Origin: Alphaproteobacteria bacterium
GTDB taxonomy: Bacteria; Pseudomonadota; Alphaproteobacteria; Rhizobiales; Xanthobacteraceae
Reading direction: 5' to 3'
Assembly (NCBI GenBank): GCA_016869215.1
Contig: VGEP01000012.1
Location: 1 to 64,000, forward strand
Length of the DNA: 64,000 nt
Positions 54,984-62,698 of this stretch are shown here, in pieces; the stretch's first letter is position 1; every line of letters starts with the position of its first letter. The position numbers were made by a program, and so were the translations under genes. The notes beneath the pieces were generated by a model. The model did not search any database, was not told the origin of the DNA, and saw nothing but the letters and a program-made list of their open reading frames with translations.

Positions 54984-55430
54984 ATGGCCCTGACCATGAC
55001 GGACAAGAAGACCGCCGCCTCCGAGCAAGGCCAGTGGCCGGCGGACATTCGCGCCGAATACGAGCGGGAAAGCCGCAACCCCAACGGCTGCGTCGGCACC
55101 GAGCTGTTGTCGGAGACCGACAAGGTCCGGGTCTGGATCATCCGCCTGAAGCCCGGCGAGCGCGTGGGCTTCCACCGCCATGTGCTCAACTATTTCTGGA
55201 CCTCGGTGAACGGCGGCCGCGCCCGCCAGCATCTGATGGACGGCTCGACGGTCGAACTCGACTACGCGCCCGGCGAAACCCGGCACGAGAACTACGGGCC
55301 CGGCGAATTCAAGGTCCATGACCTGGAGAATCTCGGCGACCGCGAGATGATCTTCAACACCATCGAGTTCCTCGACAGCGACAACAAGCCGCTGCCGATC
55401 CCCGAGAACGTCCGCAGCGCACGCGCCTGA
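54984..55430 (+). CDS. Small cupin-like protein
   Basis: A 148-residue soluble protein without signal peptide. The cupin fold is suggested by RVWIIRLKPGERVGFHRHVLNYFWTSV (two His) and later GETRHENYGPGEFKVHDLENLGDREMIF. GCAGAGGA lies upstream of the ATG at 54984. It diverges from the FAD monooxygenase across 54 bp and may be coregulated with it. Catalytic or binding role unknown. Confidence 0.8.
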   Translation: MALTMTDKKTAASEQGQWPADIRAEYERESRNPNGCVGTELLSETDKVRVWIIRLKPGERVGFHRHVLNYFWTSVNGGRARQHLMDGSTVELDYAPGETRHENYGPGEFKVHDLENLGDREMIFNTIEFLDSDNKPLPIPENVRSARA

Positions 55431-55616
55431 CGCCGCACCGACCGACGTTGCCGCAATCGGCGCCGCGGGCCGCGCGCGCCGGCGTCGGGACCGCGATTAT
55501 CCCCTCGCCCCAATCGACGGACTAGCCAAGCCGCCGCCCATCCTGCACACTGCCCTCGCCGCGCAAGCGGGTGCCGAACATAACAAGCAACCGGCAAATT
55601 TGGGGGGCGGGGCGGC

Positions 55617-56486
55617 GTGACGGCAGACCTTCTGATCAATGCCATCATCGCGGGGCTTTTGCTCGGCGGCTTCTATGCCGCCGTGACCGTCGGGATTTCG
55701 ATCTCGTTCGGGATTCTCGACATCGTCAACATCGCGCACCCGGCCTTCATCATTCTCGGGGCCTATATCGCCTACATCGTCAACCAGACGGTGGGCCTCG
55801 ACCCGATCCTGACCGCATTCATCGTTCTCCCCGCGTTCTACGCGCTGGGGGCCGCCGTCTATCAGGTCTATTTCGTCTCGTTCGAAAAACGCGGGCAGGA
55901 CGCGCTGCGCGGCCTCGCCTTCTTCTTCGGGCTGCTGTTCGTCACCGAAGTCATGCTGATCCTCGTGTTCGGCGTCGACTATCGCTACGTCAAGGCAGGC
56001 TACATCGACCAGACGCTGCGCTTCGGCTTCGTCGATCTGCCGCTGCGGATGCTGATCCCCTGCGTCATTTCTCTCGGAATGCTGGCGGTCCTTCAGGTCT
56101 ACCTGTCGCGCACCTTCAACGGCCGCGCGATCATGGCCGTCGCCCAGGACCAGCAGGCGCTGCAGCTCATGGCGGTCGATCCGATCCGCATCAAGCGCAT
56201 CGCCTTTGCGCTTTCGATCGCCACCGCGGCGCTGGCCGGCGCGTTCCTGATCGTCATCCAGCCGGTCGAGCCTTCGGTCGGCCGCGAATTCATCGGCCGC
56301 GCCTTTGCAATCGCGGTTCTCGGCGGGCTCGGCAGCATGACCGGCACGGTAATCGGGGCGATCCTGCTCGGTATCGTCGAAAGCATCACCTCGACCTTCT
56401 ACGGCCCGTCCTGGGCGCCGGCGGTGGCCTTCGGCTTCCTGCTGTTGACGCTGGCATTCAGGCCCTCGGGACTGTTGGGACGCTAG
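55617..56486 (+). CDS. LivH-family ABC permease, cassette 2
   Basis: A 289-residue permease with the LivH signature GISISFGILDIVNIAHPAFI and closing AIAVLGGLGSMTGTVIGAILLG. Coupling loop VAQDQQALQLMAVDP. The start is GTG at 55617 after GGGGGGCGGGGC. First gene of a four-gene cassette (LivH-LivM-LivG-LivF) with no binding-protein gene beside it. Confidence 0.92.
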   Translation: MTADLLINAIIAGLLLGGFYAAVTVGISISFGILDIVNIAHPAFIILGAYIAYIVNQTVGLDPILTAFIVLPAFYALGAAVYQVYFVSFEKRGQDALRGLAFFFGLLFVTEVMLILVFGVDYRYVKAGYIDQTLRFGFVDLPLRMLIPCVISLGMLAVLQVYLSRTFNGRAIMAVAQDQQALQLMAVDPIRIKRIAFALSIATAALAGAFLIVIQPVEPSVGREFIGRAFAIAVLGGLGSMTGTVIGAILLGIVESITSTFYGPSWAPAVAFGFLLLTLAFRPSGLLGR

Positions 56487-56501
56487 GCGGGAGCCGTCGA
56501 C

Positions 56502-57899
56502 GTGCGATCGCACAACTTCCTGCTGATTTCGCTGGTCATCGGCGCGGTGCTGTTCGCGGCCTTGCGTGCGGTCAACAACGACTACCTGTTCTTCGCCGGC
56601 TACACGGTGCTGCATTTCATCGTGCTCGCCACCGCCTGGAACATCCTCGGCGGCTACTGCGGCTACGTGAACTTCGGCTCCGCCGCGTTCTTCGCCGCGG
56701 GCGCCTATGCGACCGTCGCGTTGCACAAGCTCGGCACCAACGTCGACCGCTATTTTCCGGAAGCGCTGGCGCCGCTGATGCACTGGCTGATGCCGCTGTC
56801 GGTGCCGAGCTGCATCGTGATTGGCGGGATCATCGCGGGCCTGATCGGGCTTGGCACCGGCTACCTGACGCTGCGGCTGCGCGGCGCGTTCTTCGCCATC
56901 GCCACGCTGGCGCTCGCGGTCGTGCTTCAGACCCTGATCGTGAACTGGGATTTCGTCGGCGGCTCGCGCGGCGCCTACATCATCCGGCCGCCGAGCGCTC
57001 CCATCATCGGCAACTACATTCAGTACTTGTTCCTGCTCATGCTGGTGCTCGTCGTCGTTGCGCTCACCGCCGCGCGCGCCATCGAGCGCACCCGGCTCGG
57101 CTACGGCTTTGCGACCATCCGCGACGACGAACTGGCGGCCGAAGCCTGCGGCGTTCCGACGCTGCGGCTCAAGCTGATTGCAACCACGATCTCCGGCGCG
57201 CTGATGGGCATGGCCGGCGCGCCGTTCCCCTACTACATCGGCTATCTGGAACCGTCCTCGGCCTTCAACCTCGCCTACGCGGTCAATTCGATTGCCATGC
57301 CGATGATCGGCGGCACGACCAGCTGGATCGGTCCGCTGGTCGGCGCACTGCTGCTCGGGATCATCCAGCAAGTGGCGACCGTGACCATTTCGTCCGCCGT
57401 CAATCTGCTCATCGTCGGCTTCCTGCTGATCGGATTTGTCATCATGGCGCCCAGCGGCGTGGTCGGCATGGTGCGCGAGTTCCTGCAGGCGGCCGCGCCG
57501 GCGCGGGCCGACAGACGCGCGCTCGGCTTGCTCGCGATCGCGGGCTACACCTTTGTCGTGGGGCTCGGCGGGGTGGTGCTCGGCCTGTCGGCCGCGATGG
57601 CGGCGCGCAACGCGGCGCTTGCGAGCGTGGGCGTGTTCGCGCTGTTTCTCTCGCTGGTCTATCTGGCCTCGGCCTACGGGCTGATGAAGATCGAAGGCTG
57701 GGCAGTCACGGTTAGCACCGCGGCGCTGGCAGCCTCCATTCCGCTGTCCTTCATCTTCATTTGGCTCGACAGTTCATCGTTCAGCATCTCGGTTCATGCG
57801 ATCGCGATCGCCGTCGACGTCGTCGGCATCTGGTTCCTGCAAAAGCCCGATGTCACCGCGCTGTACCGGCCGATGGAGGAACGGGAGGCGACGCCGTGA
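56502..57899 (+). CDS. LivM-family ABC permease with C-terminal membrane extension, cassette 2
   Basis: A 465-residue protein; typical LivM proteins have about 320-350. Residues 1-330 are a normal LivM (WNILGGYCGYVNFGSAAFFAAGAY, ATLALAVVLQTLIVN, the TIRDDELAAEACGVPTLRLK coupling loop, PMIGGTTSWIGPLVGALLLG). From about 340 an extra domain adds four predicted helices: about 345-370, 378-398, 404-425 and 432-452, ending in a charged tail. The start is GTG at 56502, 15 bases after LivH; the stop overlaps the ATPase start by four bases. The role of the extension is unknown. Confidence 0.9.
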   Translation: MRSHNFLLISLVIGAVLFAALRAVNNDYLFFAGYTVLHFIVLATAWNILGGYCGYVNFGSAAFFAAGAYATVALHKLGTNVDRYFPEALAPLMHWLMPLSVPSCIVIGGIIAGLIGLGTGYLTLRLRGAFFAIATLALAVVLQTLIVNWDFVGGSRGAYIIRPPSAPIIGNYIQYLFLLMLVLVVVALTAARAIERTRLGYGFATIRDDELAAEACGVPTLRLKLIATTISGALMGMAGAPFPYYIGYLEPSSAFNLAYAVNSIAMPMIGGTTSWIGPLVGALLLGIIQQVATVTISSAVNLLIVGFLLIGFVIMAPSGVVGMVREFLQAAAPARADRRALGLLAIAGYTFVVGLGGVVLGLSAAMAARNAALASVGVFALFLSLVYLASAYGLMKIEGWAVTVSTAALAASIPLSFIFIWLDSSSFSISVHAIAIAVDVVGIWFLQKPDVTALYRPMEEREATP

Positions 57900-58630
57900 G
57901 CGCGTTGCTGCAAGTCCAGGGCCTGGGCAAGCGCTTCGGCGGATTCGTCGCGCTCGACGGCATCGACCTTACGGTCGCGCAAGGCGAGCGTGTCGGGCTG
58001 ATCGGGCCGAACGGCTCCGGCAAGTCGACGCTGGTCAATTGCATGTGCGGCACGCTGACCAACGAGGTGGGGACCGTCCAATTCGACGGCCACGACATGA
58101 ACGGGCTGCTGGCGCACGAGCGGACCCATCGCGGCATGGCCAGGAGCTTCCAGCTTCCGCGCCCGTTCGGCACGCTCACCGTCAAGCAGAACCTGCGGAT
58201 CCCGCTGATTTACACTGTGAATGCGCGGCCGGGGCGGCACCTCACCTCCGCCGAAATCGACGCCCGCTGCACCGAGCTCGCCGGCATGGTCGGCCTCGCC
58301 GCAAAGGCCGACAAGCTGCCGCGCGACCTCACGCAGGTCGAGATGCGCAAGCTGGAACTCGCCCGCGCGCTCGCCGCCGATCCCAAGCTCCTGATCGCCG
58401 ACGAGGCGATGGCCGGGCTGTCGCAGTCCGAGGTCAGCGAGATCGTCGCGCTGCTGATCAAGCTCAACGAGCGCGGCATCACCATCATCATGATCGAGCA
58501 CATCATGCGCGCGGTGATGGCGTTTTCGCAGCGGCTGGTGGTGCTGGTTTCCGGCAAGAAGATCGCCGACGGCAAGCCGGACGACGTGGTCAACAACCCC
58601 GAAGTCATAGGGGCCTATCTTGGCCAGTAG
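57896..58630 (+). CDS. LivG-family ABC ATPase with variant signature, cassette 2
   Basis: A 244-residue ATPase. Walker A is GPNGSGKST and Walker B LLIADEAMAGLS, with switch His in MIEHIMRAV. The ABC signature, normally LSGGQ-like, reads LTQVEMRK (about 164), lacking the Gly pair; the same position in operon 1 is LSHGEQ. The start is GTG at 57896, overlapping LivM. The last 11 bases overlap the TTG start of LivF. Confidence 0.9.
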   Translation: MSALLQVQGLGKRFGGFVALDGIDLTVAQGERVGLIGPNGSGKSTLVNCMCGTLTNEVGTVQFDGHDMNGLLAHERTHRGMARSFQLPRPFGTLTVKQNLRIPLIYTVNARPGRHLTSAEIDARCTELAGMVGLAAKADKLPRDLTQVEMRKLELARALAADPKLLIADEAMAGLSQSEVSEIVALLIKLNERGITIIMIEHIMRAVMAFSQRLVVLVSGKKIADGKPDDVVNNPEVIGAYLGQ

Positions 58631-59351
58631 CATCACCATATCTACGGTCGATGCGGCCTACGGCGCGGTGCGCGTGCTCGAAGACGTGTCGATGCAGGTC
58701 AACGCGGGCGAGACCGTCGTGCTGCTCGGCACCAATGGCAACGGCAAGAGCACGCTCATGAAATGCATCATGGGCATCGTGCGGCCGCGCGCCGGGCGCA
58801 TCGTCGCCGAGATCGACGGCGTGAAACACGACCTGACGAGCCTCACGACCGAGCAGATCGTCGACCTCGGCATCGCGCTGGTGCCCGAAGGACGGCGGCT
58901 GTTCCCGAAGCTCACGGTCGAGGAGAACCTCGCGCTCGGCGCCTACCGGCCGACCGCGCGCGCGCAGATCAGGCAGAACCTGGACGCCTGCTTCGAGACG
59001 TTTCCGCGTCTTGCGGAGCGCCGCAGCCAGCTCGCAGGCTCCATGTCCGGCGGCGAGCAGCAGATGCTGGCGCTCGGCCGCGCGCTGATGCTTGCGCCCA
59101 GGATCCTGCTGGTGGACGAGCCTTCGGTCGGCCTCGCCCCGATCCTGGTGGCGCGCACCATCGAGAAGATCAAGGAGCTGAAAGAACGCCTGAACCTCAC
59201 CGTGCTGATGGCCGAGCAGAACTTCACGCAGGCGCTGCGGATCGCCGACCGCGGCTATGTCATCGTCCACGGCAAGATCGAGTTCGAAGGCCGCTCGGCC
59301 GAGGAACTCAACAACAACGACCTGATCCGCAAATTTTATCTGGGGCTTTAA
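58620..59351 (+). CDS. LivF-family ABC ATPase, cassette 2
   Basis: A 243-residue ATPase: Walker A GTNGNGKST, VPEGRRLFPKLTVEENL, intact signature MSGGEQQML and Walker B ILLVDEPSVGLAP. The start is the TTG at 58620, inside the LivG gene; later ATGs would remove the first strand. An insert near 50-70 (EIDGVKHDLTSLT) is longer than usual. Together with the variant LivG it would form an asymmetric ATPase pair. Confidence 0.9.
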   Translation: MASSITISTVDAAYGAVRVLEDVSMQVNAGETVVLLGTNGNGKSTLMKCIMGIVRPRAGRIVAEIDGVKHDLTSLTTEQIVDLGIALVPEGRRLFPKLTVEENLALGAYRPTARAQIRQNLDACFETFPRLAERRSQLAGSMSGGEQQMLALGRALMLAPRILLVDEPSVGLAPILVARTIEKIKELKERLNLTVLMAEQNFTQALRIADRGYVIVHGKIEFEGRSAEELNNNDLIRKFYLGL

Positions 59352-59365
59352 CCCGCAGCCGCGAG

Positions 59366-59644
59366 TTACGCCGGCAGCATGCCGAGCGCGCTCAGGTAGG
59401 TGTCCAGGATGAGCTGGTGTTCGTTGCGCTCCTGGGGCTCCTGCTTGCGCAGCTTGATGACCGCTCGCAGCGCCTTGACGTCGAAACCGCTGGATTTGGA
59501 CTCCGCATAGACGTCGCGAATATCGTCGGAAATCGCCTTCTTTTCTTCCTCCAGCCGCTCGATGCGCTCGACGAAGGCCTTGAGCTGATCCTTCGCAAAA
59601 CGGGTCTTGGCGGCTTCCGGACGCTCTTGTTCTACGGCGGACAT
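59366..59644 (-). CDS. gapR: DUF2312 nucleoid protein, GapR type
   Basis: A 92-residue helical protein matching GapR of Caulobacter in layout: [48 protein letters not shown], and a closing [11 protein letters not shown]. GapR binds overtwisted, AT-rich DNA ahead of forks and RNA polymerase and stimulates type II topoisomerases. The ATG at 59644 is chosen; the upstream open frame is unlike the family. Convergent with the ABC cassette, 14 bases apart. Confidence 0.9.
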   Translation of the reverse strand: MSAVEQERPEAAKTRFAKDQLKAFVERIERLEEEKKAISDDIRDVYAESKSSGFDVKALRAVIKLRKQEPQERNEHQLILDTYLSALGMLPA

Positions 59645-59785
59645 GGACACTCCCGATGCGTTCGCAGGCGGGGACTGCCCCCGCCGCTGCACCTTGAGGT
59701 TTCGGGAATTCCAGCCGTGCGGACAAGGCTTTGGCCGCGCCGCCCCCGTCATCCACAGGCCGGAATGTGGGTAACGCATGTTCGG

Positions 59786-59850
59786 CGCGTGTCCAGGGCG
59801 CTGCACAGCACGAGCGAAGCGAATGGTGCGCTGCAGACCCGGGACACGCG
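59786..59850. repeat. GTGTCCCGGG-type dispersed palindromic element, copy 2
   Basis: GCGTGTCC at one end and CCCGGGACACGC at the other, with GGGCGCTGC and GCTGCAGA inside. A shorter relative of 19112-19261. It ends two bases from the stop codon of the minus-strand ThDP-enzyme gene. Confidence 0.65.
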
Positions 59851-59851
59851 G

Positions 59852-61513
59852 CTACAGTCCCAGCAGATTGTAGCGCGAGAAGTCGCGGCCTTCCTTGACC
59901 ACGAACTCCAGGAGGAACGGCGATCCCTTCTCGGTCACGCCGACCGCCTCCTTGATCGCGCCCGGAATGTCGCCGGGCTTCTCGACCCGGCGCGCGGCGA
60001 CGTTCAGGCCCTCGGCCACCTTGGTGTAGTTGCCGCCGACGGTCATCGAGCCGTACTTCTCATCGGAGATTTTCAGCACATCGCGCTCGGCGCCCATCAC
60101 GCCGTTGTTGAACACGACGGTGAGGATCGCGATCTTGTTGCGCGCGGCCGTCTCGATGTCCATGCCGGTCATGCCGATTGCGGCATCGCCCATCACGTTG
60201 ACGCAGAGCTTCTTGGGCGCCGCGAGCTTCGCGCCCATGGTGATGCCGAGCCCGTAGCCGAGCTGGGTGGACTTGCCCCAGCCCATGTAGGAGCCCGCCG
60301 CCGTGGTCTCCCAAAACGGCATCATCTGCTCGCGCGGGCTGCCGGAGTCGTGGGTCATGATGACGTTGTCGCGGTCCATGGTCCGCATCATCTCGCGGAT
60401 GACGCGGTACTGGTTGAGCGGCATCTCGTCGGAATCGAGGAACTTCGCCCACTCCGCAAGCCAGGCCTTCTTGCCGGCGGCGATCTCCTCCTTGAGCGAG
60501 GCGAGCGCGTTGCCGCCGGCCGCCGTGCCCTTCTGGCCCTTCTGCCTCTCCACCTCGGCGATCAGCGCGTCGAGCACCAGGCCCGCATCGCCGATCACAG
60601 CCCGATCGGCGCGGTACTCCTTGTTCACGTCGCCGGCGTCGTTGGTCGAATGGACGATGGTCTTGCCGGCCGGCACGCCGGGACCGAACGGCGTCTTGGT
60701 CAGGCTCGAACCGACCGCGAACACAACGTCGGCCTTGGCCATGAAGTCGGTGTACATCTTGGGACGCGAGCGGGTGGACGCGCCGAGCGACAGCGGATGG
60801 CTTTCCGCGATCGCGCTCTTGCCCGGATTGGTGGTCGCGACCGGCGCCGGAATGAGTTCGGCGAGTGCGGCGAGCCGCTCCGCGGCCTCGGCATAGTGGA
60901 TGCCGGCGCCCGCAAGGATCAACGGATTCTTCGCGGCGAGCAGCATCTGCGCGGCCTTCTTCACCGCGTCCGGATCGGGCGCGGCGCGCTGCACCGGCAC
61001 CGGCACGTAGTCGAGCTCGCCCCTGAACTCGGCTTCGAACACCTCGTCGGGAATTTCGACCAGCACCGGCCCGGCCTTGCCCGAGCGCATGGCGTGGTAG
61101 GCGCGCCGCATCAGGTCCGGCAGTTCCTGCACGTTGTGCGCCAGCGCCGACCATTTGGTCACCGGCTTGTAGACCTGCGCGGCGCGGAACACCGGATGCA
61201 GATACTGCCGCGACAGCGCGAGCCCGGCCGACACGATCAGCAGCGGCACGTTCTCGGTGAACGCTTGCGCGATGCCCGGGAACGCGTTCTCGATGCCGGG
61301 ACCGGCCTGGGCCGCGAACACGCCGTTCTTCTTGCCGCGTTTGATGCGGCTGTAGCCGTCGGCAAGGCCGACGCCGACGCGCTCCTGCCGGCACAGGATC
61401 GGGCGGATGTCGAGGACCGCGCACGGCTCGATGATCGGATTGCGCGGGTAGCAGGAGAGGAAGTCGGTTCCCTCGCGCTTGAGGATTTCGGCAACGACCT
61501 GAGCGCCGTTCAT
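59852..61513 (-). CDS. Thiamine-diphosphate-dependent enzyme (acetolactate-synthase-like)
   Basis: A 553-residue ThDP enzyme with three domains: N-terminal pyrimidine-binding domain (catalytic Glu in CRQERVGVGLADGYSR), central domain, and C-terminal Mg-ThDP domain (VNVMGDAAIGMTGMDIETAAR ... VVFNNG). The start CYPRNPIIEPC is unlike true AHAS, and no regulatory subunit is near. Members cleave or ligate 2-keto acids: sulfoacetaldehyde, oxalyl-CoA, benzoylformate and others; the exact reaction is open. Confidence 0.88.
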   Translation of the reverse strand: MNGAQVVAEILKREGTDFLSCYPRNPIIEPCAVLDIRPILCRQERVGVGLADGYSRIKRGKKNGVFAAQAGPGIENAFPGIAQAFTENVPLLIVSAGLALSRQYLHPVFRAAQVYKPVTKWSALAHNVQELPDLMRRAYHAMRSGKAGPVLVEIPDEVFEAEFRGELDYVPVPVQRAAPDPDAVKKAAQMLLAAKNPLILAGAGIHYAEAAERLAALAELIPAPVATTNPGKSAIAESHPLSLGASTRSRPKMYTDFMAKADVVFAVGSSLTKTPFGPGVPAGKTIVHSTNDAGDVNKEYRADRAVIGDAGLVLDALIAEVERQKGQKGTAAGGNALASLKEEIAAGKKAWLAEWAKFLDSDEMPLNQYRVIREMMRTMDRDNVIMTHDSGSPREQMMPFWETTAAGSYMGWGKSTQLGYGLGITMGAKLAAPKKLCVNVMGDAAIGMTGMDIETAARNKIAILTVVFNNGVMGAERDVLKISDEKYGSMTVGGNYTKVAEGLNVAARRVEKPGDIPGAIKEAVGVTEKGSPFLLEFVVKEGRDFSRYNLLGL

Positions 61514-61530
61514 GGGTGTACCTCCCTCTT

Positions 61531-61669
61531 CCGGGTCATCACCGGGCCGGCGCGAAGCGCCGTGACCCGGTCATCCCGATCTATTATGCACAGTGACAAC
61601 CCAATCGGGATGGCCGGAACACGAGTGCGTTCACGCCCGTCTTCGACGGGCGATGCCCGGCCATGACCA
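61531..61669. repeat. Composite RIME-like palindromic region
   Basis: Three stacked palindromes fill the gap: CCGGGTCA / TGACCCGG (61531-61570), TCCCGAT / ATCGGGA (around 61574-61610) and GCCCGTCTTCGACGGGC (61636-61652). No gene is visible. It resembles the rhizobial intergenic mosaic elements. Confidence 0.6.
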
Positions 61670-61679
61670 TGTGGCGCAT

Positions 61680-62657
61680 TCATTCAACCAACTCCGCCAG
61701 CTCCGGTACCACCCAAAGCGGCTTCTCGCCGCGATGCACGCGCTGGACGTTGTCGTAGGCGTTGCGGAGCCGCGCGACCTGGTTGTCCCATGCCGGCCCC
61801 GCGAAATGCGAGGTCAGCAGCACGTTGTCGAGCTTGAACAGCGGATTGTCGGGCGGCGGCGGCTCCCGGTCGAACACGTCGAGGCCCGCGCCGAACAGCT
61901 TGCGGTCGGCGAGCGCCCGCGTCAGGGCCGTCTCGTCGATCACCGGCCCGCGGCTGGTGTTCACGACAATCGCCTCGGGCTTGAGCATCGCCAGTTCCGC
62001 CGCCCCGATCATGTGGCGCGTGGTCTCGTTGAGCGGCACGTGCAGCGACACGATGTCGGAGGTGCGCAGCAATTCGCCGAACAGCCGGAAGCGCACGCCG
62101 AGCGCGTCCTCTTCATGCTCGGGCAGGCGCACAATGTCGTAATACTGCACCCGCATGCCGAAGGCGCGGGCGAGCCGCGTCACCTTCTTGCCGATGGTGC
62201 CGAGCCCCACGATGCCGAGCGTCTTGTCGAAAATCTCGTACATGCGCGGTGCCGGCCCGTTGCCGCGCCAGCGCCCCGCAGTCACGTTGTTGTGCTGCCA
62301 GATCACGCGGCGCGACACGCCGAGCATCAGCATGATGGCGTGTTCGGCGACCGAAATGGCGTTGGCGCCGCCGTTGTTGCTGACCGGCACGCCGGCGCGC
62401 CGCGCGGCCTCGATATCGACGTCGTCGTAGCCGGCGCTGAGCAGTTGAAACAGCTTCAGCTTCGGCGCGGCGGCGAAGAACGCGTCGTCGGTCCGCAGGC
62501 TCGGATAGCACACGACGTATTCCGCCGCAGGCAGCGCCGCCTCGACCTCGGCGCGTCCGTTCGCAACCAGGGTGTCGAAACCCGTCGGCGCCATTTGCCG
62601 CGCGAGCTCGCCGATCTCGGCAAACGACGGCGGGACGACGATGATTCTTGGCGGCAT
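61680..62657 (-). CDS. D-2-hydroxyacid dehydrogenase
   Basis: A 325-residue enzyme: LGIVGLGTIGKKVTRLARAFG cofactor loop, catalytic Arg in NTSRGPVIDE, Glu in DVFDREPP and His in LLTSHFAGPAW. The start at 62657 (MPPRIIVVPPSF) is preferred; the longer frame is antisense to the next gene. It lies between the ThDP gene and the flavin monooxygenase on the same strand, so all three may form one catabolic unit. Confidence 0.9.
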   Translation of the reverse strand: MPPRIIVVPPSFAEIGELARQMAPTGFDTLVANGRAEVEAALPAAEYVVCYPSLRTDDAFFAAAPKLKLFQLLSAGYDDVDIEAARRAGVPVSNNGGANAISVAEHAIMLMLGVSRRVIWQHNNVTAGRWRGNGPAPRMYEIFDKTLGIVGLGTIGKKVTRLARAFGMRVQYYDIVRLPEHEEDALGVRFRLFGELLRTSDIVSLHVPLNETTRHMIGAAELAMLKPEAIVVNTSRGPVIDETALTRALADRKLFGAGLDVFDREPPPPDNPLFKLDNVLLTSHFAGPAWDNQVARLRNAYDNVQRVHRGEKPLWVVPELAELVE

Positions 62658-62698
62658 GAACGGTCCTGTTCTCGATGGCGTCGATCCGGCGGCAATCT

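Noticed and set aside
58763-61666. 967-residue open frame across the ABC ATPase, gapR and ThDP genes
   Set aside because: Runs out of frame through LivF and antisense to gapR and the ThDP gene; low-complexity Arg/His-rich product.
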